NCBI RefSeq assembly: GCF_000682715.1
Contig: NZ_AWFH01000061.1
Location: 62,001-126,000, forward strand
Direction of reading: 5' to 3'
Origin: Hyphomonas atlantica corrig.
GTDB lineage: Bacteria > Pseudomonadota > Alphaproteobacteria > Caulobacterales > Hyphomonadaceae
Length of the DNA: 64,000 nucleotides
This document shows, piece by piece, positions 18,144 through 27,130 of the stretch (position 1 is the first letter of the stretch; every line of letters begins with the position of its first letter). Below the pieces are notes generated by a model. The model was not told the DNA's origin. It worked only from the letters and a program-made list of their open reading frames with translations, and ran no database searches. The translations under genes and the position numbers were made by a program.

Positions 18144-21100
18144 GCGGTCTCTCCAGTATTGGCAGGACGCTGGCCGCGAAGGCGCATGGTTACCTGACGA
18201 ACGATGACATAAAACAGGGGGGCAAACAGCAGGCTGAACGTCATGGCGGCAATGACGCCACCAATCATGATCCAGCCCATCGCGTTACGACTTTCAGATC
18301 CCGCACCTGAGCTTAGCGCCAATGGCAGTACACCGAAGCCGAAGGCCAGGGATGTCATCAGCACGGGGCGGATACGAAGACGGACCGCTTCAATCGTGGC
18401 AGACACGACTTCCTTGCCGGTTTCTTCAAGTGTGCGTGCGAATTCGACAATCAGAATTGCGTTCTTCGAGGCTAGTCCGACCGTCATCAACAGTCCCACC
18501 TGGAAGAACACATCGTTTGCCAGACCGAACAGGTTTGCCGAGGCGACGGCGCCTGTAACGCCGAGCGGTGCAACGAGAAGTACCGAAATTGGCACTGTCC
18601 AGCTTTCATAGAGGGCCGCGAGGCAAAGGAATACGAAAAGCAGAGACATGATATAGAGCATGGTCGCCTGATTTCCGGTTTGTTGCTCCTGACGGCTGAG
18701 GCCACTCCATTCATAGGTGATGTCGCCCGGCAGCTGGTCGACCAGACTGCCGATGAGGTCCATCGAAGCTCCCGAGCTCTGTCCGGGGGCTGGCGATCCC
18801 TGGATGTTCATGGCGGAAACGCCGTTGAAGCGCTGCAATTGGGGAGAGCCATAGCTCCATTCGCCGGATACGATTTCGTCCAGTGGAACCATCTCACCTG
18901 TATTGCTGCGTGCGAACCAGTTCGAGACATCGTCTGGCTGCATGCGGTCGTCTGCATCGCCTTGGACATACACGCGCTTGATCCGTCCACGATCCAGAAA
19001 GTCGTTCACATAGGTGCCACCAAAAGCGATGGACAGCAGACTTGTTGCGTCCCCGACCGAGACACCTAGGGCCTGAGACTTCTGGTAGTCCAGATGCATG
19101 TTGAATTGTGGGCCATCATCACTACCGTTCGGGCGTACACCCATCAGGCGCGGGTCTTGAGAGGCCATGCCGAGCAATTGATTGCGTGCATTGAGGAACT
19201 CCTCGTGGGACAGCCCGCCAGTGTTCTTGATGTATAGGTCAAATCCGCTGGAGTTGCCCATTTCCTGAATGGGAGGCGGAACAATCGGGAAGATGTTTGC
19301 CTCATCGATTTGGGAGAGGCCTCCAAATGCGCGGCCCGCAATAGCTTGTACAGTGTTTTCGGCACCGGGGCGCTCTTCCCAATCATTCATAGCTGCGAAG
19401 GCAATGCCATTGTTTTGGCCCGCCCCGACGACGCTGAAGCCGGCGACCGTGAAGAGGCCCTTGATGTTGGAACTTTCGTTTTCAGCATAATAGCCCCGAA
19501 CTTCGTCAAGCACGGAAGCTGTGCGTTCAAGTGTGGCGCTTTCCGGTAGCTGAACGATGGTCATCATTGTGCCCTGGTCTTCGTCTGGGAGGAACGCGGT
19601 GGGCAAGCGGACAAACATCAGGCCGGTCAGGGTGATGATTATTGCGAATACGCCCAGCATGATCCAGCGCCGACGCACAATCCGGGTGACCGCCGCCTCA
19701 TAGCCACTGGTCAGCTTGTCAAATCCGGCATTGAAGGCATTCGCGGGAGCCATGAGCCACGACTTGCCATTCCCGTGAGAAGGCTTGAGCAGCGTGGCGC
19801 AGAGAGCTGGAGACAGCACGACAGCTACAATTACCGACAAGGTCATGGCGGCCACGATTGTCACTGAGAATTGGCGGTAGATCACGCCGGCCGAACCGGG
19901 GAAAAACGCCATTGGAACGAAAACGGCTGAGAGCACGACGGCAATTCCGACAAGTGCGCCGGTGATTTGCTGCATGGATTTGACGGTCGCATCATAAGGC
20001 GACAATCCATCCTCATGCATTACGCGCTCAACGTTTTCGACAACGACAATCGCGTCATCAACCAGCAAGCCGATAGCGAGCACCATGGCGAACATGGTCA
20101 ACGTGTTGATGGACATGCCGAATACCAGCAGCACGGCGAATGTTCCCAACAACACTACAGGCACGGCAATGATCGGGATCAATGACGCGCGGAAGCTTTG
20201 AAGGAATATCAGGATAACGACGAAGACCAGTGCGATGGCTTCGTAAAGTGTCTTTTCTACTTCGTGGATGGAGGTCTCGATGAAGGGGGTCGCATCCACC
20301 GGGAAGACGTATTCCATATCTGCGGGGAAATCTTCCGCGAGGTGGCCCATCGCTTCTTTCACTCGTTCGGCAGTGTCGAGCGCGTTTGCGCCAGTCGCAA
20401 GCGTGACGGCGAATCCCGTTGATGGATAGCCATTGAAGCGAGAAATGAAGGAGTAGTCCTGTGCGCCCAATTCAACTCGCGCTACATCCTGCAGTCTCAC
20501 AGAGCCGCCAGCTGACGTCGTGCGGATAAGCAGATTGCGGAATTGTTCTGGTGTCGTCAGCAACGATTGCAATGTCACCGTCACATTGATTTCCTGGCCG
20601 GGTACTGAGGGCGCGCCGCCGAGGGCACCCGAGGCGATCTGTGCGTTCTGCGCCTCGATGGCTTGGACGACTTCAGACGGCGTCAGGCCGTATTGATTGA
20701 GCTTTTCAGGTTCGAGCCAAACCCGCATTGCGTACTGGGAGCCGAACACCTGGACATTCCCAACACCATCCAGACGACTGATCGTGTCGTAGATGTTCGA
20801 TTGGACATAGTCGCCCAAATCCGTCTGATTGAATGTTTCGTTTGGCGAGTAGACAGCCGTTACCAGCAGGAAGCCCCCGCTCGCCTTGCTGACCGTCACG
20901 CCCTGACGCTGAACCTGCTCTGGCAGAAGAGGTGTGGCCAGGGAAATCTTGTTCTGTGTCTGCACTTGCGCAATGTCAGGGTCGGTGCCGGGTTCGAAGG
21001 AAAGCGTGATGGATGCAACGCCGTCCGAGCTTGAGGAAGAGGAAATATAGTCCAGTCCGTCCAGCCCGGTGAGTTGCTGTTCGATAACTTGGGTTACCGC

Positions 21101-21277
21101 ATTCTCAACGGCTTCGGCTGAGGCGCCGGGATAGCTCGCATTGATGCTTACCGTGGTAGGAGCAATGTCCGGATACTGCGCGACTGGAAGCGACCGAAGC
21201 GCCATCCCGCCCGCAAGCATGATAATGATCGCAATCACCCAGGCGAACACTGGGCGATCAATGAAAAATTTGGCCAT
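18140..21277 (-). CDS. RND (HAE1) multidrug efflux permease, AcrB/MexB-like
   Basis: 1,045 aa, proton-driven exporter of amphiphilic compounds. It opens MAKFFIDRPVFAWVIAIIIM as AcrB/MexB do, and has twelve expected helices with two large periplasmic loops. The proton-relay pair sits in LLVDDAIVVVENVERV around residues 405-408, equivalent to AcrB Asp407/Asp408, and GLASKNAILIVEFAR carries the later relay lysine. The C-terminal part has ESRNAMGWIMIGGV. It lies between the fusion protein (19-bp gap) and the outer-membrane lipoprotein (4-bp overlap). A TetR gene is divergent from the operon. Exact substrates unknown. Confidence 0.95.
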   Translation of the reverse strand: MAKFFIDRPVFAWVIAIIIMLAGGMALRSLPVAQYPDIAPTTVSINASYPGASAEAVENAVTQVIEQQLTGLDGLDYISSSSSSDGVASITLSFEPGTDPDIAQVQTQNKISLATPLLPEQVQRQGVTVSKASGGFLLVTAVYSPNETFNQTDLGDYVQSNIYDTISRLDGVGNVQVFGSQYAMRVWLEPEKLNQYGLTPSEVVQAIEAQNAQIASGALGGAPSVPGQEINVTVTLQSLLTTPEQFRNLLIRTTSAGGSVRLQDVARVELGAQDYSFISRFNGYPSTGFAVTLATGANALDTAERVKEAMGHLAEDFPADMEYVFPVDATPFIETSIHEVEKTLYEAIALVFVVILIFLQSFRASLIPIIAVPVVLLGTFAVLLVFGMSINTLTMFAMVLAIGLLVDDAIVVVENVERVMHEDGLSPYDATVKSMQQITGALVGIAVVLSAVFVPMAFFPGSAGVIYRQFSVTIVAAMTLSVIVAVVLSPALCATLLKPSHGNGKSWLMAPANAFNAGFDKLTSGYEAAVTRIVRRRWIMLGVFAIIITLTGLMFVRLPTAFLPDEDQGTMMTIVQLPESATLERTASVLDEVRGYYAENESSNIKGLFTVAGFSVVGAGQNNGIAFAAMNDWEERPGAENTVQAIAGRAFGGLSQIDEANIFPIVPPPIQEMGNSSGFDLYIKNTGGLSHEEFLNARNQLLGMASQDPRLMGVRPNGSDDGPQFNMHLDYQKSQALGVSVGDATSLLSIAFGGTYVNDFLDRGRIKRVYVQGDADDRMQPDDVSNWFARSNTGEMVPLDEIVSGEWSYGSPQLQRFNGVSAMNIQGSPAPGQSSGASMDLIGSLVDQLPGDITYEWSGLSRQEQQTGNQATMLYIMSLLFVFLCLAALYESWTVPISVLLVAPLGVTGAVASANLFGLANDVFFQVGLLMTVGLASKNAILIVEFARTLEETGKEVVSATIEAVRLRIRPVLMTSLAFGFGVLPLALSSGAGSESRNAMGWIMIGGVIAAMTFSLLFAPLFYVIVRQVTMRLRGQRPANTGETA

Positions 21278-21296
21278 GAGTGAGTATCCGGTGTTT

Positions 21297-22478
21297 CTAG
21301 TTCAAGTCGCTTTGGGTTTCGCGGGCGGCAGATATCTGAGGATTTGCCCGCACAGGGTTTACCGTCATGCCGGCTTGAACCGATTGCAGGTTTGAGACGA
21401 CGACTTCTTCACCCGCTTCCAATCCATCGAGCACGATCCAGGATTTTCCATCAAAATCCTCAACCTTGATGAGGCGCTGTTCAACCGTGTTGTCTTCCTT
21501 CAGTACCATGACAGATGCCTGGCCTGTCGGCGTGCGCGATACGACGGACTGTGGGAGAGTAACGACGTTCTCGTATGAGCCGGCAACAAACTTCGCGCGA
21601 ACGAACATACCGGGCAGGAGGATGCCATCCGGATTGGGTACATTTGCACGCACGGCAATCGTGCCTGCACTCTCATCAACATTAACTTCGCTGAACTCAA
21701 GCGTACCTTGAAGCGGGTAGATCGAGCCGTCATTCAGAATGATGCTCACTGGCGTCATGTTGAGTTCCGAAGAGGCAACCTCTCCAGAAGCGATTTGCTG
21801 GCGAACGCTGAGTACCCGGTTGCTGGAAACAGTCAGGTCCACATAGATGGGGTCAATCTGAAGGACGCGGGCCAGGGCATCGGTCTGGTTTTGTGTGACG
21901 AGCGCGCCCTGCGTTACGGAAGAGCGACCGATGCGGCCTTCAATCGGAGATGAGATTTTTGTACGGGCAAGGTCGATACGGGCGCGGTCCAAAGCTGCTC
22001 TTTGGAGTGCGATATCTGCCTCCGCTTCCTGGGCTGAGGCCATTGCCTGATCATATTCCTGCTGGCTGACGGCGTTGATCTTTGCGAGCTCAGCGAAACG
22101 CGCAGCCGTCTCATTTGCGACTTTGGAAGATGCTTGCGCGCGGGCCAAGGATGCTTCGGCGCTTCTTACATCTGCTGCATATTCGGCGGCATCGATTTGA
22201 TATAGGGCCTGTCCGCGTTCGACCAGGTCGCCTTCCTTGAAGAGGCGTTCCTTGATGATGCCTGTAACTTGCGGCCGAATCTCAGCCTCGGCGTATGCGC
22301 GTGCACGACCGGGGAGTTCCACCTCGTTTGGAACGGTGGTCAGTTCCGCGGTGAGTGTCTCAACTCGGGGGGCGACAGGTTGCGGTGTCGCGGTGGTTTC
22401 CCCACTGTCACCACATGCCGTCGCGAGTAACGCAACGGCAAGGGCTGCAACCGAAAGACTTTTTCTTATAGGTTTCAT
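21297..22478 (-). CDS. RND efflux periplasmic adaptor (membrane fusion lipoprotein)
   Basis: About 393 aa from the ATG at 22478 (MKPIRKSLSVAALAVALLATAC); an in-frame ATG at 22508 lies inside the operator region. Lipobox ATAC gives a lipidated Cys22. The domains are in the AcrA/MexA order: barrel-sandwich half (AEIRPQVTGIIKERLFKEGDLV), alpha-helical hairpin (about residues 95-160), second lipoyl half (LARTKISSPIEGRIGRSSVT), beta barrel and membrane-proximal domain. It is the first gene of the tripartite pump operon and directly follows the palindromic sites shared with the divergent TetR gene. Confidence 0.92.
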   Translation of the reverse strand: MKPIRKSLSVAALAVALLATACGDSGETTATPQPVAPRVETLTAELTTVPNEVELPGRARAYAEAEIRPQVTGIIKERLFKEGDLVERGQALYQIDAAEYAADVRSAEASLARAQASSKVANETAARFAELAKINAVSQQEYDQAMASAQEAEADIALQRAALDRARIDLARTKISSPIEGRIGRSSVTQGALVTQNQTDALARVLQIDPIYVDLTVSSNRVLSVRQQIASGEVASSELNMTPVSIILNDGSIYPLQGTLEFSEVNVDESAGTIAVRANVPNPDGILLPGMFVRAKFVAGSYENVVTLPQSVVSRTPTGQASVMVLKEDNTVEQRLIKVEDFDGKSWIVLDGLEAGEEVVVSNLQSVQAGMTVNPVRANPQISAARETQSDLN

Positions 22479-22492
22479 GGGGATTCCTTGAC

Positions 22493-22506
22493 GAGCCGGT
22501 CGGCTC
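22493..22506. promoter_or_regulatory. Perfect inverted repeat near the RND operon start
   Basis: GAGCCG-GT-CGGCTC is a 6-bp perfect inverted repeat 15 bp before the fusion-protein ATG. It may form a small hairpin in the leader or be a second repressor site; it could also be chance. Confidence 0.35.
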
Positions 22507-22517
22507 ACTTATAAAAA

Positions 22518-22537
22518 TAGAATGAGCGCTCTATCTA
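22518..22537. promoter_or_regulatory. Candidate TetR operator between regulator and RND pump
   Basis: A 20-bp palindrome with arms TAGA...GAGC and GCTC...TCTA and two mismatched bases in each arm (16 of 20 positions symmetric). It is centred about 50 bp from both divergent start codons, the usual position for an AcrR-type repressor controlling itself and its pump. Binding is inferred. Confidence 0.6.
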
Positions 22538-22581
22538 GTGCTGCGGTGCAGCAAGTCAAGATTGGGCATGACGTAAATTAG

Positions 22582-23199
22582 GTGCATAAACGCATGACAG
22601 ATATTCAGATTTCGAAGACCGCCGCCAAGAGAGAGGCCAGGATTGCCGAAATCCTCGATTGTGCAGAGGTACAGTTCGTTGAGAGTGGATTTCATGGCGC
22701 GGGAATTTCGGGCATTGCGAAATCCTGCGGAATAAGCGTCGGGCACCTCTATCACTACTTTTCCTCCAAAGAGGCTCTCATCGAAGCCGTCGTGGAGCGG
22801 GAACTGGTGCGGCAGCGGGACAAGCTGGAAGACTTTCGGAATCTCAACGCTGCAGAAATTCGTGATCAGATCGCGCCCCTGGTCATTGATGCTATTGTAA
22901 AAAGCCAGGAACCGTTCCGAACTGTTTTGAATTTTGAGATTCTGGCTGAGGCGCAGCGCAATCCTTCGATCGCTGCGATATTGCAGCGATATGACCGAGA
23001 AATTCGGGAGGAGTTTTGCGCTCTTCTCGAAAAGGCCGGTATTGGGACGCCCATCATGCGAACCGAAATGCTCTTTAGCCTGTTTGCGGGAATTCCCGCC
23101 CGCAATCTGCGCCATCCGGAGCAGGAGCGCTCCCAATTCATTGAGCTGATGAAGCCGATCATCACAGATATTCTTGTAGGGGACGATTGCTCAGGTTGA
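22582..23199 (+). CDS. TetR/AcrR-family repressor, divergent from RND pump
   Basis: 205 aa (or 201 aa from the ATG at 22594). The N-terminal TetR helix-turn-helix is clear: ARIAEILDCAEVQFVESGFHGAGISGIAKSCGISVGHLYHYF, about residues 20-62. The C-terminal helical ligand-binding domain is variable, as in the family. The gene faces away from the tripartite pump with a palindromic site between them, so it most likely represses the pump and itself until a pump substrate binds. Confidence 0.88.
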   Translation: MHKRMTDIQISKTAAKREARIAEILDCAEVQFVESGFHGAGISGIAKSCGISVGHLYHYFSSKEALIEAVVERELVRQRDKLEDFRNLNAAEIRDQIAPLVIDAIVKSQEPFRTVLNFEILAEAQRNPSIAAILQRYDREIREEFCALLEKAGIGTPIMRTEMLFSLFAGIPARNLRHPEQERSQFIELMKPIITDILVGDDCSG

Positions 23200-23223
23200 G
23201 GTCCAATATGCATTGCGCCGTCT

Positions 23224-23907
23224 TCATTTTGATGTCGAAAGGAAGGCGGTCATGCTCGCACGTAGCGTGTCAGCTCCACAGGAAGTAACGCTGGCCATTT
23301 GGACAGACCTGCGGTCGTGCCGAGGTTCTGTCACCGGGCGTTCAAAATTTAGCTCTTTGTAGCAAGCAAGACTTTCAACATAGCACGAGGATCCCGAGTA
23401 CACGGCCCGGGTGATATGGTCCGGAAAGAGCAACCGCGACCTGATTATACGTTCAGCGCCTGCTTCAAGCGCTTCGAGGTTTCGATAAACCTCGAAATGT
23501 ATATGGGGTATGCGCCCGCGATATGTTCCGGGAAACACCGTTGAAAATCGTACCCGTCCACTCGTGTCAGTAACGCCGATCCCCCTTAAGTAATTTGTAT
23601 CCGGTTTGTTGTATACAGAGTACTTCCCAGAGGCATCCGCGTGCCAGATATAGATCGCATGATTTGCAAGCGGCGCTCGCCTGTTTGAGGTTGAGAGGAA
23701 CTGAAGTCTCAGATCAAGTGGCGCGCCGGTGGCGGTTCCTGAAAGGCCTGCGAAACCCCGTTTCAGATCAGATCGTATCAGGCCGGAATTGATCCATAGC
23801 CTGGCAAGGCTCTGCTCAAGGCCGAGAAATTGGTCGGCGGGATAAGGCGTGATGGCGTTTGCCGCCTCTACGGGCGCAAATGGTTGTCGCCGTACCGAAT
23901 TCCTCAT
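23224..23907 (-). CDS. Intradiol ring-cleavage dioxygenase-like protein
   Basis: 227 aa with the core of the protocatechuate 3,4-dioxygenase family: HAIYIWHADASGKYSVY, then GVTDTSGRVRFSTVFPGTYRGRIPHIHFEV. The non-haem Fe(III) ligands are visible as Tyr129, His135 and His137, with Tyr96 or Tyr99 as the first tyrosine. No signal peptide is evident and no beta-ketoadipate gene is nearby, so a classic protocatechuate role is doubtful; family members of this type often have unknown substrates. The start is two bases after the stop of the EF-hand lipoprotein gene, so the two are translated from one message. Confidence 0.75.
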   Translation of the reverse strand: MRNSVRRQPFAPVEAANAITPYPADQFLGLEQSLARLWINSGLIRSDLKRGFAGLSGTATGAPLDLRLQFLSTSNRRAPLANHAIYIWHADASGKYSVYNKPDTNYLRGIGVTDTSGRVRFSTVFPGTYRGRIPHIHFEVYRNLEALEAGAERIIRSRLLFPDHITRAVYSGSSCYVESLACYKELNFERPVTEPRHDRRSVQMASVTSCGADTLRASMTAFLSTSK

Positions 23908-23909
23908 GC

Positions 23910-24530
23910 CTATTGCCGTCCGCGGGGGGGAGGTGCGCGGCGGTTAGAACCCTGAGGTGTCGGTTGATCCATCCGATTTGTGATTTCGGAAGCTGCCAAA
24001 AGCTCTGCGCGGGTGAGGTGTCCGTTGTGGTCCCTATCGAATGTTTCGAATATGTCGATTAGACGTGTTCGGAACTCCTGCGGGGTGATGCGGCCGTCCA
24101 AATTGCTGTCGAATGCTATAGGATTGGGTAAGGCGTTCGGATTTCCAAGTGCTGTACTTGACCATTGGGTCATCTCGATTGCGGTCCTATAATCGCTCTT
24201 TGCTCCAGATACTGACAGCCACTCCATCTCAGTGCCCTGCTGAGCCTCTGAGAGTGTGACTATGTGATCTTTGTTTGTGTCCATTCCAGTAAACAGGAGT
24301 GCGATGGGCGGAGCAGACATTGGTTGTGAGGGCACCGGGCGGGCGCGATCATCTTTGTCTCGACCGGTGGGAGGCCCTGGTCGTGAGGATGATGCGCAGG
24401 CGGCCAGCAAAAACGCTGCGCCTATGCCCAAAACGGCGAGCTTGGTGGTGGAAGTCCGTTTCGGGTGCCGCCCGGTAAAGGGGGAGGTGAGGGAGGCGTC
24501 ACTGGGTGAGACGTAGGGGACGCGTGACAC
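23910..24530 (-). CDS. EF-hand calcium-binding lipoprotein
   Basis: About 206 aa if it starts at the GTG at 24530; the frame is open to an ATG at 24809, but the added residues do not look coding and no start is fully convincing. A lipoprotein signal (AVLGIGAAFLLAACASS) puts the acylated Cys at about residue 45 of this version. Three EF-hand loops follow: DTNKDHIVTLSE at 84-95, DSNLDGRITPQE at 141-152 and DRDHNGHLTRAE at 165-176. The protein should bind calcium at the cell envelope. The C-terminus is proline/arginine-rich. It is directly coupled to the dioxygenase-like gene and divergent from a two-component system. Confidence 0.75.
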   Translation of the reverse strand: MSRVPYVSPSDASLTSPFTGRHPKRTSTTKLAVLGIGAAFLLAACASSSRPGPPTGRDKDDRARPVPSQPMSAPPIALLFTGMDTNKDHIVTLSEAQQGTEMEWLSVSGAKSDYRTAIEMTQWSSTALGNPNALPNPIAFDSNLDGRITPQEFRTRLIDIFETFDRDHNGHLTRAELLAASEITNRMDQPTPQGSNRRAPPPRGRQ

Positions 24531-24846
24531 CTCCCTCTCATCGCATCTATTGTTGCACCCAAAGGGAGGTTCGGTGAGCAAGGGGCGGACTGGGACTGTC
24601 CTATCTGATGCGATGATTACTATGACTGGGCTTGAATAAGAGCTGGTCCTTGCAGACGACGTGGCAGTGAACTTCGGCATTGGGGCATCTCTCATCATTA
24701 TTCTTCCGGGAAATTCCCCAGAGCTGATGGTGAGAACATGCTCCGTCCATGTTGAGAGGATATGCCGGTTCCGACAAAAGTGATGGCAAGATGTGGCAGT
24801 GCGCAACACTGCATTACGGATTTGAAATATCGAAAATCTGATAGCG

Positions 24847-24859
24847 CGTTCGTCGAACG
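24847..24859. promoter_or_regulatory. Perfect 13-bp palindrome (possible operator)
   Basis: CGTTCG-T-CGAACG, 116 bp before the response-regulator ATG. It may be a regulator site in the divergent promoter region; no protein can be assigned. Confidence 0.3.
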
Positions 24860-24907
24860 ATTATGCCGCGAATGCAGGATCAAGCCCATCATCTGCAGCC
24901 GCGACAC

Positions 24908-24923
24908 AACTTGGCAACAAGTT
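24908..24923. promoter_or_regulatory. Inverted repeat before the response regulator
   Basis: AACTTG-GCAA-CAAGTT, a perfect 6-bp inverted repeat 51 bp before the ATG at 24975. It could be an autoregulatory site or a leader hairpin; OmpR-type regulators more often use direct repeats, so this is tentative. Confidence 0.35.
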
Positions 24924-24974
24924 TATCCTATCTGTAATGATCTGATTGAAATTTCTGTTCAGGAGACTCTGGCG

Positions 24975-25709
24975 ATGCCAGATCCAGCCACTAACGCCCC
25001 AGAGCATATTCTGGTGATAGATGACGACCGTGACATCCGGGAAGACTTGCGAGCCTATCTGACCGAGAATGGCTATCGGGTATCGACAGCGGAGAACGCG
25101 CCGGCCGCGCGCCGTGGAATACACTCCGAAGAGCCCGACCTCATTCTGCTCGATGTCATGATGCCAGGCGAGGACGGGATCAGTCTGTGTCGTTCAATTG
25201 TCCGTCTTACTTCTATCCCAATAGTGTTCATTAGCGCGAGAACTGATGAGATCGACCGTATCGTTGGACTCGAGGTTGGCGCAGATGATTATGTGTGCAA
25301 GCCATTCAATCCCCGCGAACTGTTAGCGCGAGTACGTTCAGTCCTGCGGCGCTCGAATGGCAACAACCGGGAAATGACACCCGAAAAGACGCGTTACTTT
25401 GAGTTTGACCGTTGGACGCTCGACACGGCAAAACGTTGTTTGACGCGTGATGATGGCGTGATTGTTTCGTTGAGTAGCGGTGAGTTCCAGCTTCTGATGA
25501 TCTTCATCGCGCGTCCACAGATTGTCATGTCGCGCGAGCGAATTGTGGAATTGTCGCATGCTGAAGGCGCGGACGTATTTGATCGAAGTGTCGACAGCCA
25601 GGTTAGCCGTTTCAGGAAAAAAATAGAACGAGATCCCAAGAACCCGGATATTATTCAAACGGTTTGGGGAGGCGGATATGTATTTGCAGCGGATGTAAAA
25701 AAGCTGTGA
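24975..25709 (+). CDS. OmpR-family response regulator
   Basis: 244 aa from the ATG at 24975, which follows an AGGAG ribosome site; the frame is open upstream to 24762, but those residues are not receiver-like. The receiver domain has the acidic pocket IDDDRD, phospho-acceptor Asp60 (LILLDVMMPGEDG), Ser87 and Lys109 (VCKPFNP). The C-terminal winged-helix domain has LSSGEFQLLMIFIARPQIVMSRERIVEL and ends in the wing WGGGYVF. It overlaps the sensor kinase gene by one base (TGATG). Likely autoregulated. Targets unknown; the EF-hand/dioxygenase pair across the divergent promoter is the nearest candidate. Confidence 0.92.
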   Translation: MPDPATNAPEHILVIDDDRDIREDLRAYLTENGYRVSTAENAPAARRGIHSEEPDLILLDVMMPGEDGISLCRSIVRLTSIPIVFISARTDEIDRIVGLEVGADDYVCKPFNPRELLARVRSVLRRSNGNNREMTPEKTRYFEFDRWTLDTAKRCLTRDDGVIVSLSSGEFQLLMIFIARPQIVMSRERIVELSHAEGADVFDRSVDSQVSRFRKKIERDPKNPDIIQTVWGGGYVFAADVKKL

Positions 25710-27121
25710 TGCTACATCGCTTTGATACACTCCTTGCTCGGATGGTCATGCTGGTCATCATGGCGGTTCTGTCAACCTTCATTTTGGTGTTCGTCATCGT
25801 CCAGTTCCAGATGTCATCGCGCGATGACCTGCCGGGTAGAGCTATGCGAGTTGCACAGTCGGCATTGTCTGAGCTGCAAGTACAGGGTTGGCCGCAAAGT
25901 CTTCCGGTTGAGGAATTGAAACGCCTCAAAGTGGATGATTACTTCGTCGGAGACCATCCAATAGCGCGACCTGGTTCGAGTTATAGGGAAGAGGAACTTC
26001 GCGCGCATTTGGGTCTGGCTGATAACGTTGCTGTTGGAGTGCGCTTTTTCGGGCCAAGGATGGGGCGACCAGGCGATTTCCGCGAGTTGACGGAGTTCGG
26101 TCCTCCGGAAGATGGTAGCCGGCCTGCTGGTCCTCCAGATGCGGATGCTTCTCCCCAGCCTCAGCGAGACTTCGGGTTGGGGCAGCGCATTATGGTGTCT
26201 ATCGAAGTTAGTGAGGGAACGTGGATCAATTTGCGGACAACGCCCATTAAGCTTGAGGGACCCGGACCGGGCTTGTTGCCCGTCGCTGTATTGGTCGTTC
26301 TGATGATCGGGATCGGCGTCTGGGCAGCCATGAATGCTATCAATCCACTTCGGCAAATGGCGAAGGCCGCGAATACACTCGCCTCTGATTACACTCATCA
26401 ACCGCTTGCTGAACAGGGCCCCTACGACGTGCGAGAGTCTTTGCGCGCCTTCAATCGCATGGGGCGCCGGTTAGAGAGCACAGTTGCAGGTCAACGACAA
26501 TTGCTGGCAGCCATAGGCCATGATTTGCGAACGCCGATTACTTCATTGAAGTTGAAAGTAGAGATGTTGGCCGACGCGAACGAACGTGAGCGAATGAGGC
26601 GGGCCTTGTTTGAGTTGGAACGTATCACGGAAGCCGCACTGGCCGCCGCGACTGCTGGACAATCGGGTAAGCCTTTTCAGCCTTTGGATTTGTTTTCGCT
26701 AGTAGACAGTCTTGTCGAGGATCTGGCCGATCTGGGGTTGGCCGTTTCTTTTGTGGAGACGGACCATCGACCGATTGTGATGGGACGGTCAGATGAATTG
26801 ACCAGATCGTTGAGAAACCTGATCGAGAATGCCGTTCGCTATGGCGAGCGTGCTTCTGTTGAGCTGTCGGAACGTCAAGGCATGGCGACGATTCAAGTTC
26901 GAGACTCTGGCCCCGGTATTCCTGTGGACGCCATAGATCGCGTCTTTGAGCCTCTTGTTCGCCTGGAGGAGTCCCGCAATCGGAAAACCGGGGGGCATGG
27001 TCTTGGCCTGCATATCGCCAAGACCCTTGTGGAAGCCCATGGTGGCCGGATAAGTCTTGAGAACCTGGAAGAAGGGGGCTTGCTGGCGACGATTGCCCTG
27101 CCGCTGAAAGCCGATGCCTGA
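25709..27121 (+). CDS. Membrane sensor histidine kinase
   Basis: 470 aa from the ATG at 25709, overlapping the regulator stop. Two helices (about residues 11-33 and 189-209) bracket a periplasmic sensor of about 155 residues that is rich in Pro, Gly and Asp near its end (FGPPEDGSRPAGPPDADASPQ). After a HAMP domain, the H-box is LLAAIGHDLRTPITSLK with His271; the N box NLIENAVRYG, G1 VRDSGPGIP and G2 GGHGLGLHI complete the ATPase. The ligand is unknown. The gene converges with the BamA-family gene with a 9-bp gap. Confidence 0.92.
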   Translation: MLHRFDTLLARMVMLVIMAVLSTFILVFVIVQFQMSSRDDLPGRAMRVAQSALSELQVQGWPQSLPVEELKRLKVDDYFVGDHPIARPGSSYREEELRAHLGLADNVAVGVRFFGPRMGRPGDFRELTEFGPPEDGSRPAGPPDADASPQPQRDFGLGQRIMVSIEVSEGTWINLRTTPIKLEGPGPGLLPVAVLVVLMIGIGVWAAMNAINPLRQMAKAANTLASDYTHQPLAEQGPYDVRESLRAFNRMGRRLESTVAGQRQLLAAIGHDLRTPITSLKLKVEMLADANERERMRRALFELERITEAALAAATAGQSGKPFQPLDLFSLVDSLVEDLADLGLAVSFVETDHRPIVMGRSDELTRSLRNLIENAVRYGERASVELSERQGMATIQVRDSGPGIPVDAIDRVFEPLVRLEESRNRKTGGHGLGLHIAKTLVEAHGGRISLENLEEGGLLATIALPLKADA

Positions 27122-27130
27122 ACTCTGCAT

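Larger units (their letters stand above)
24531..24974. other. Divergent intergenic region before the two-component system
   Basis: About 440 bp between the EF-hand lipoprotein and the response regulator. Open frames cross it on both strands, but their composition is unlike the neighbouring proteins and I do not call them genes. It holds two perfect small palindromes, listed separately, and must contain both divergent promoters. Confidence 0.5.

Noticed and set aside
23224-23907. Protocatechuate 3,4-dioxygenase of the beta-ketoadipate pathway
   Set aside because: No alpha/beta subunit pair and no pca genes nearby; only the fold and metal ligands are supported.
24531-24809. 93-residue N-terminal extension of the EF-hand lipoprotein
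   Set aside because: It would put the lipoprotein signal in the middle of the protein; composition looks non-coding.
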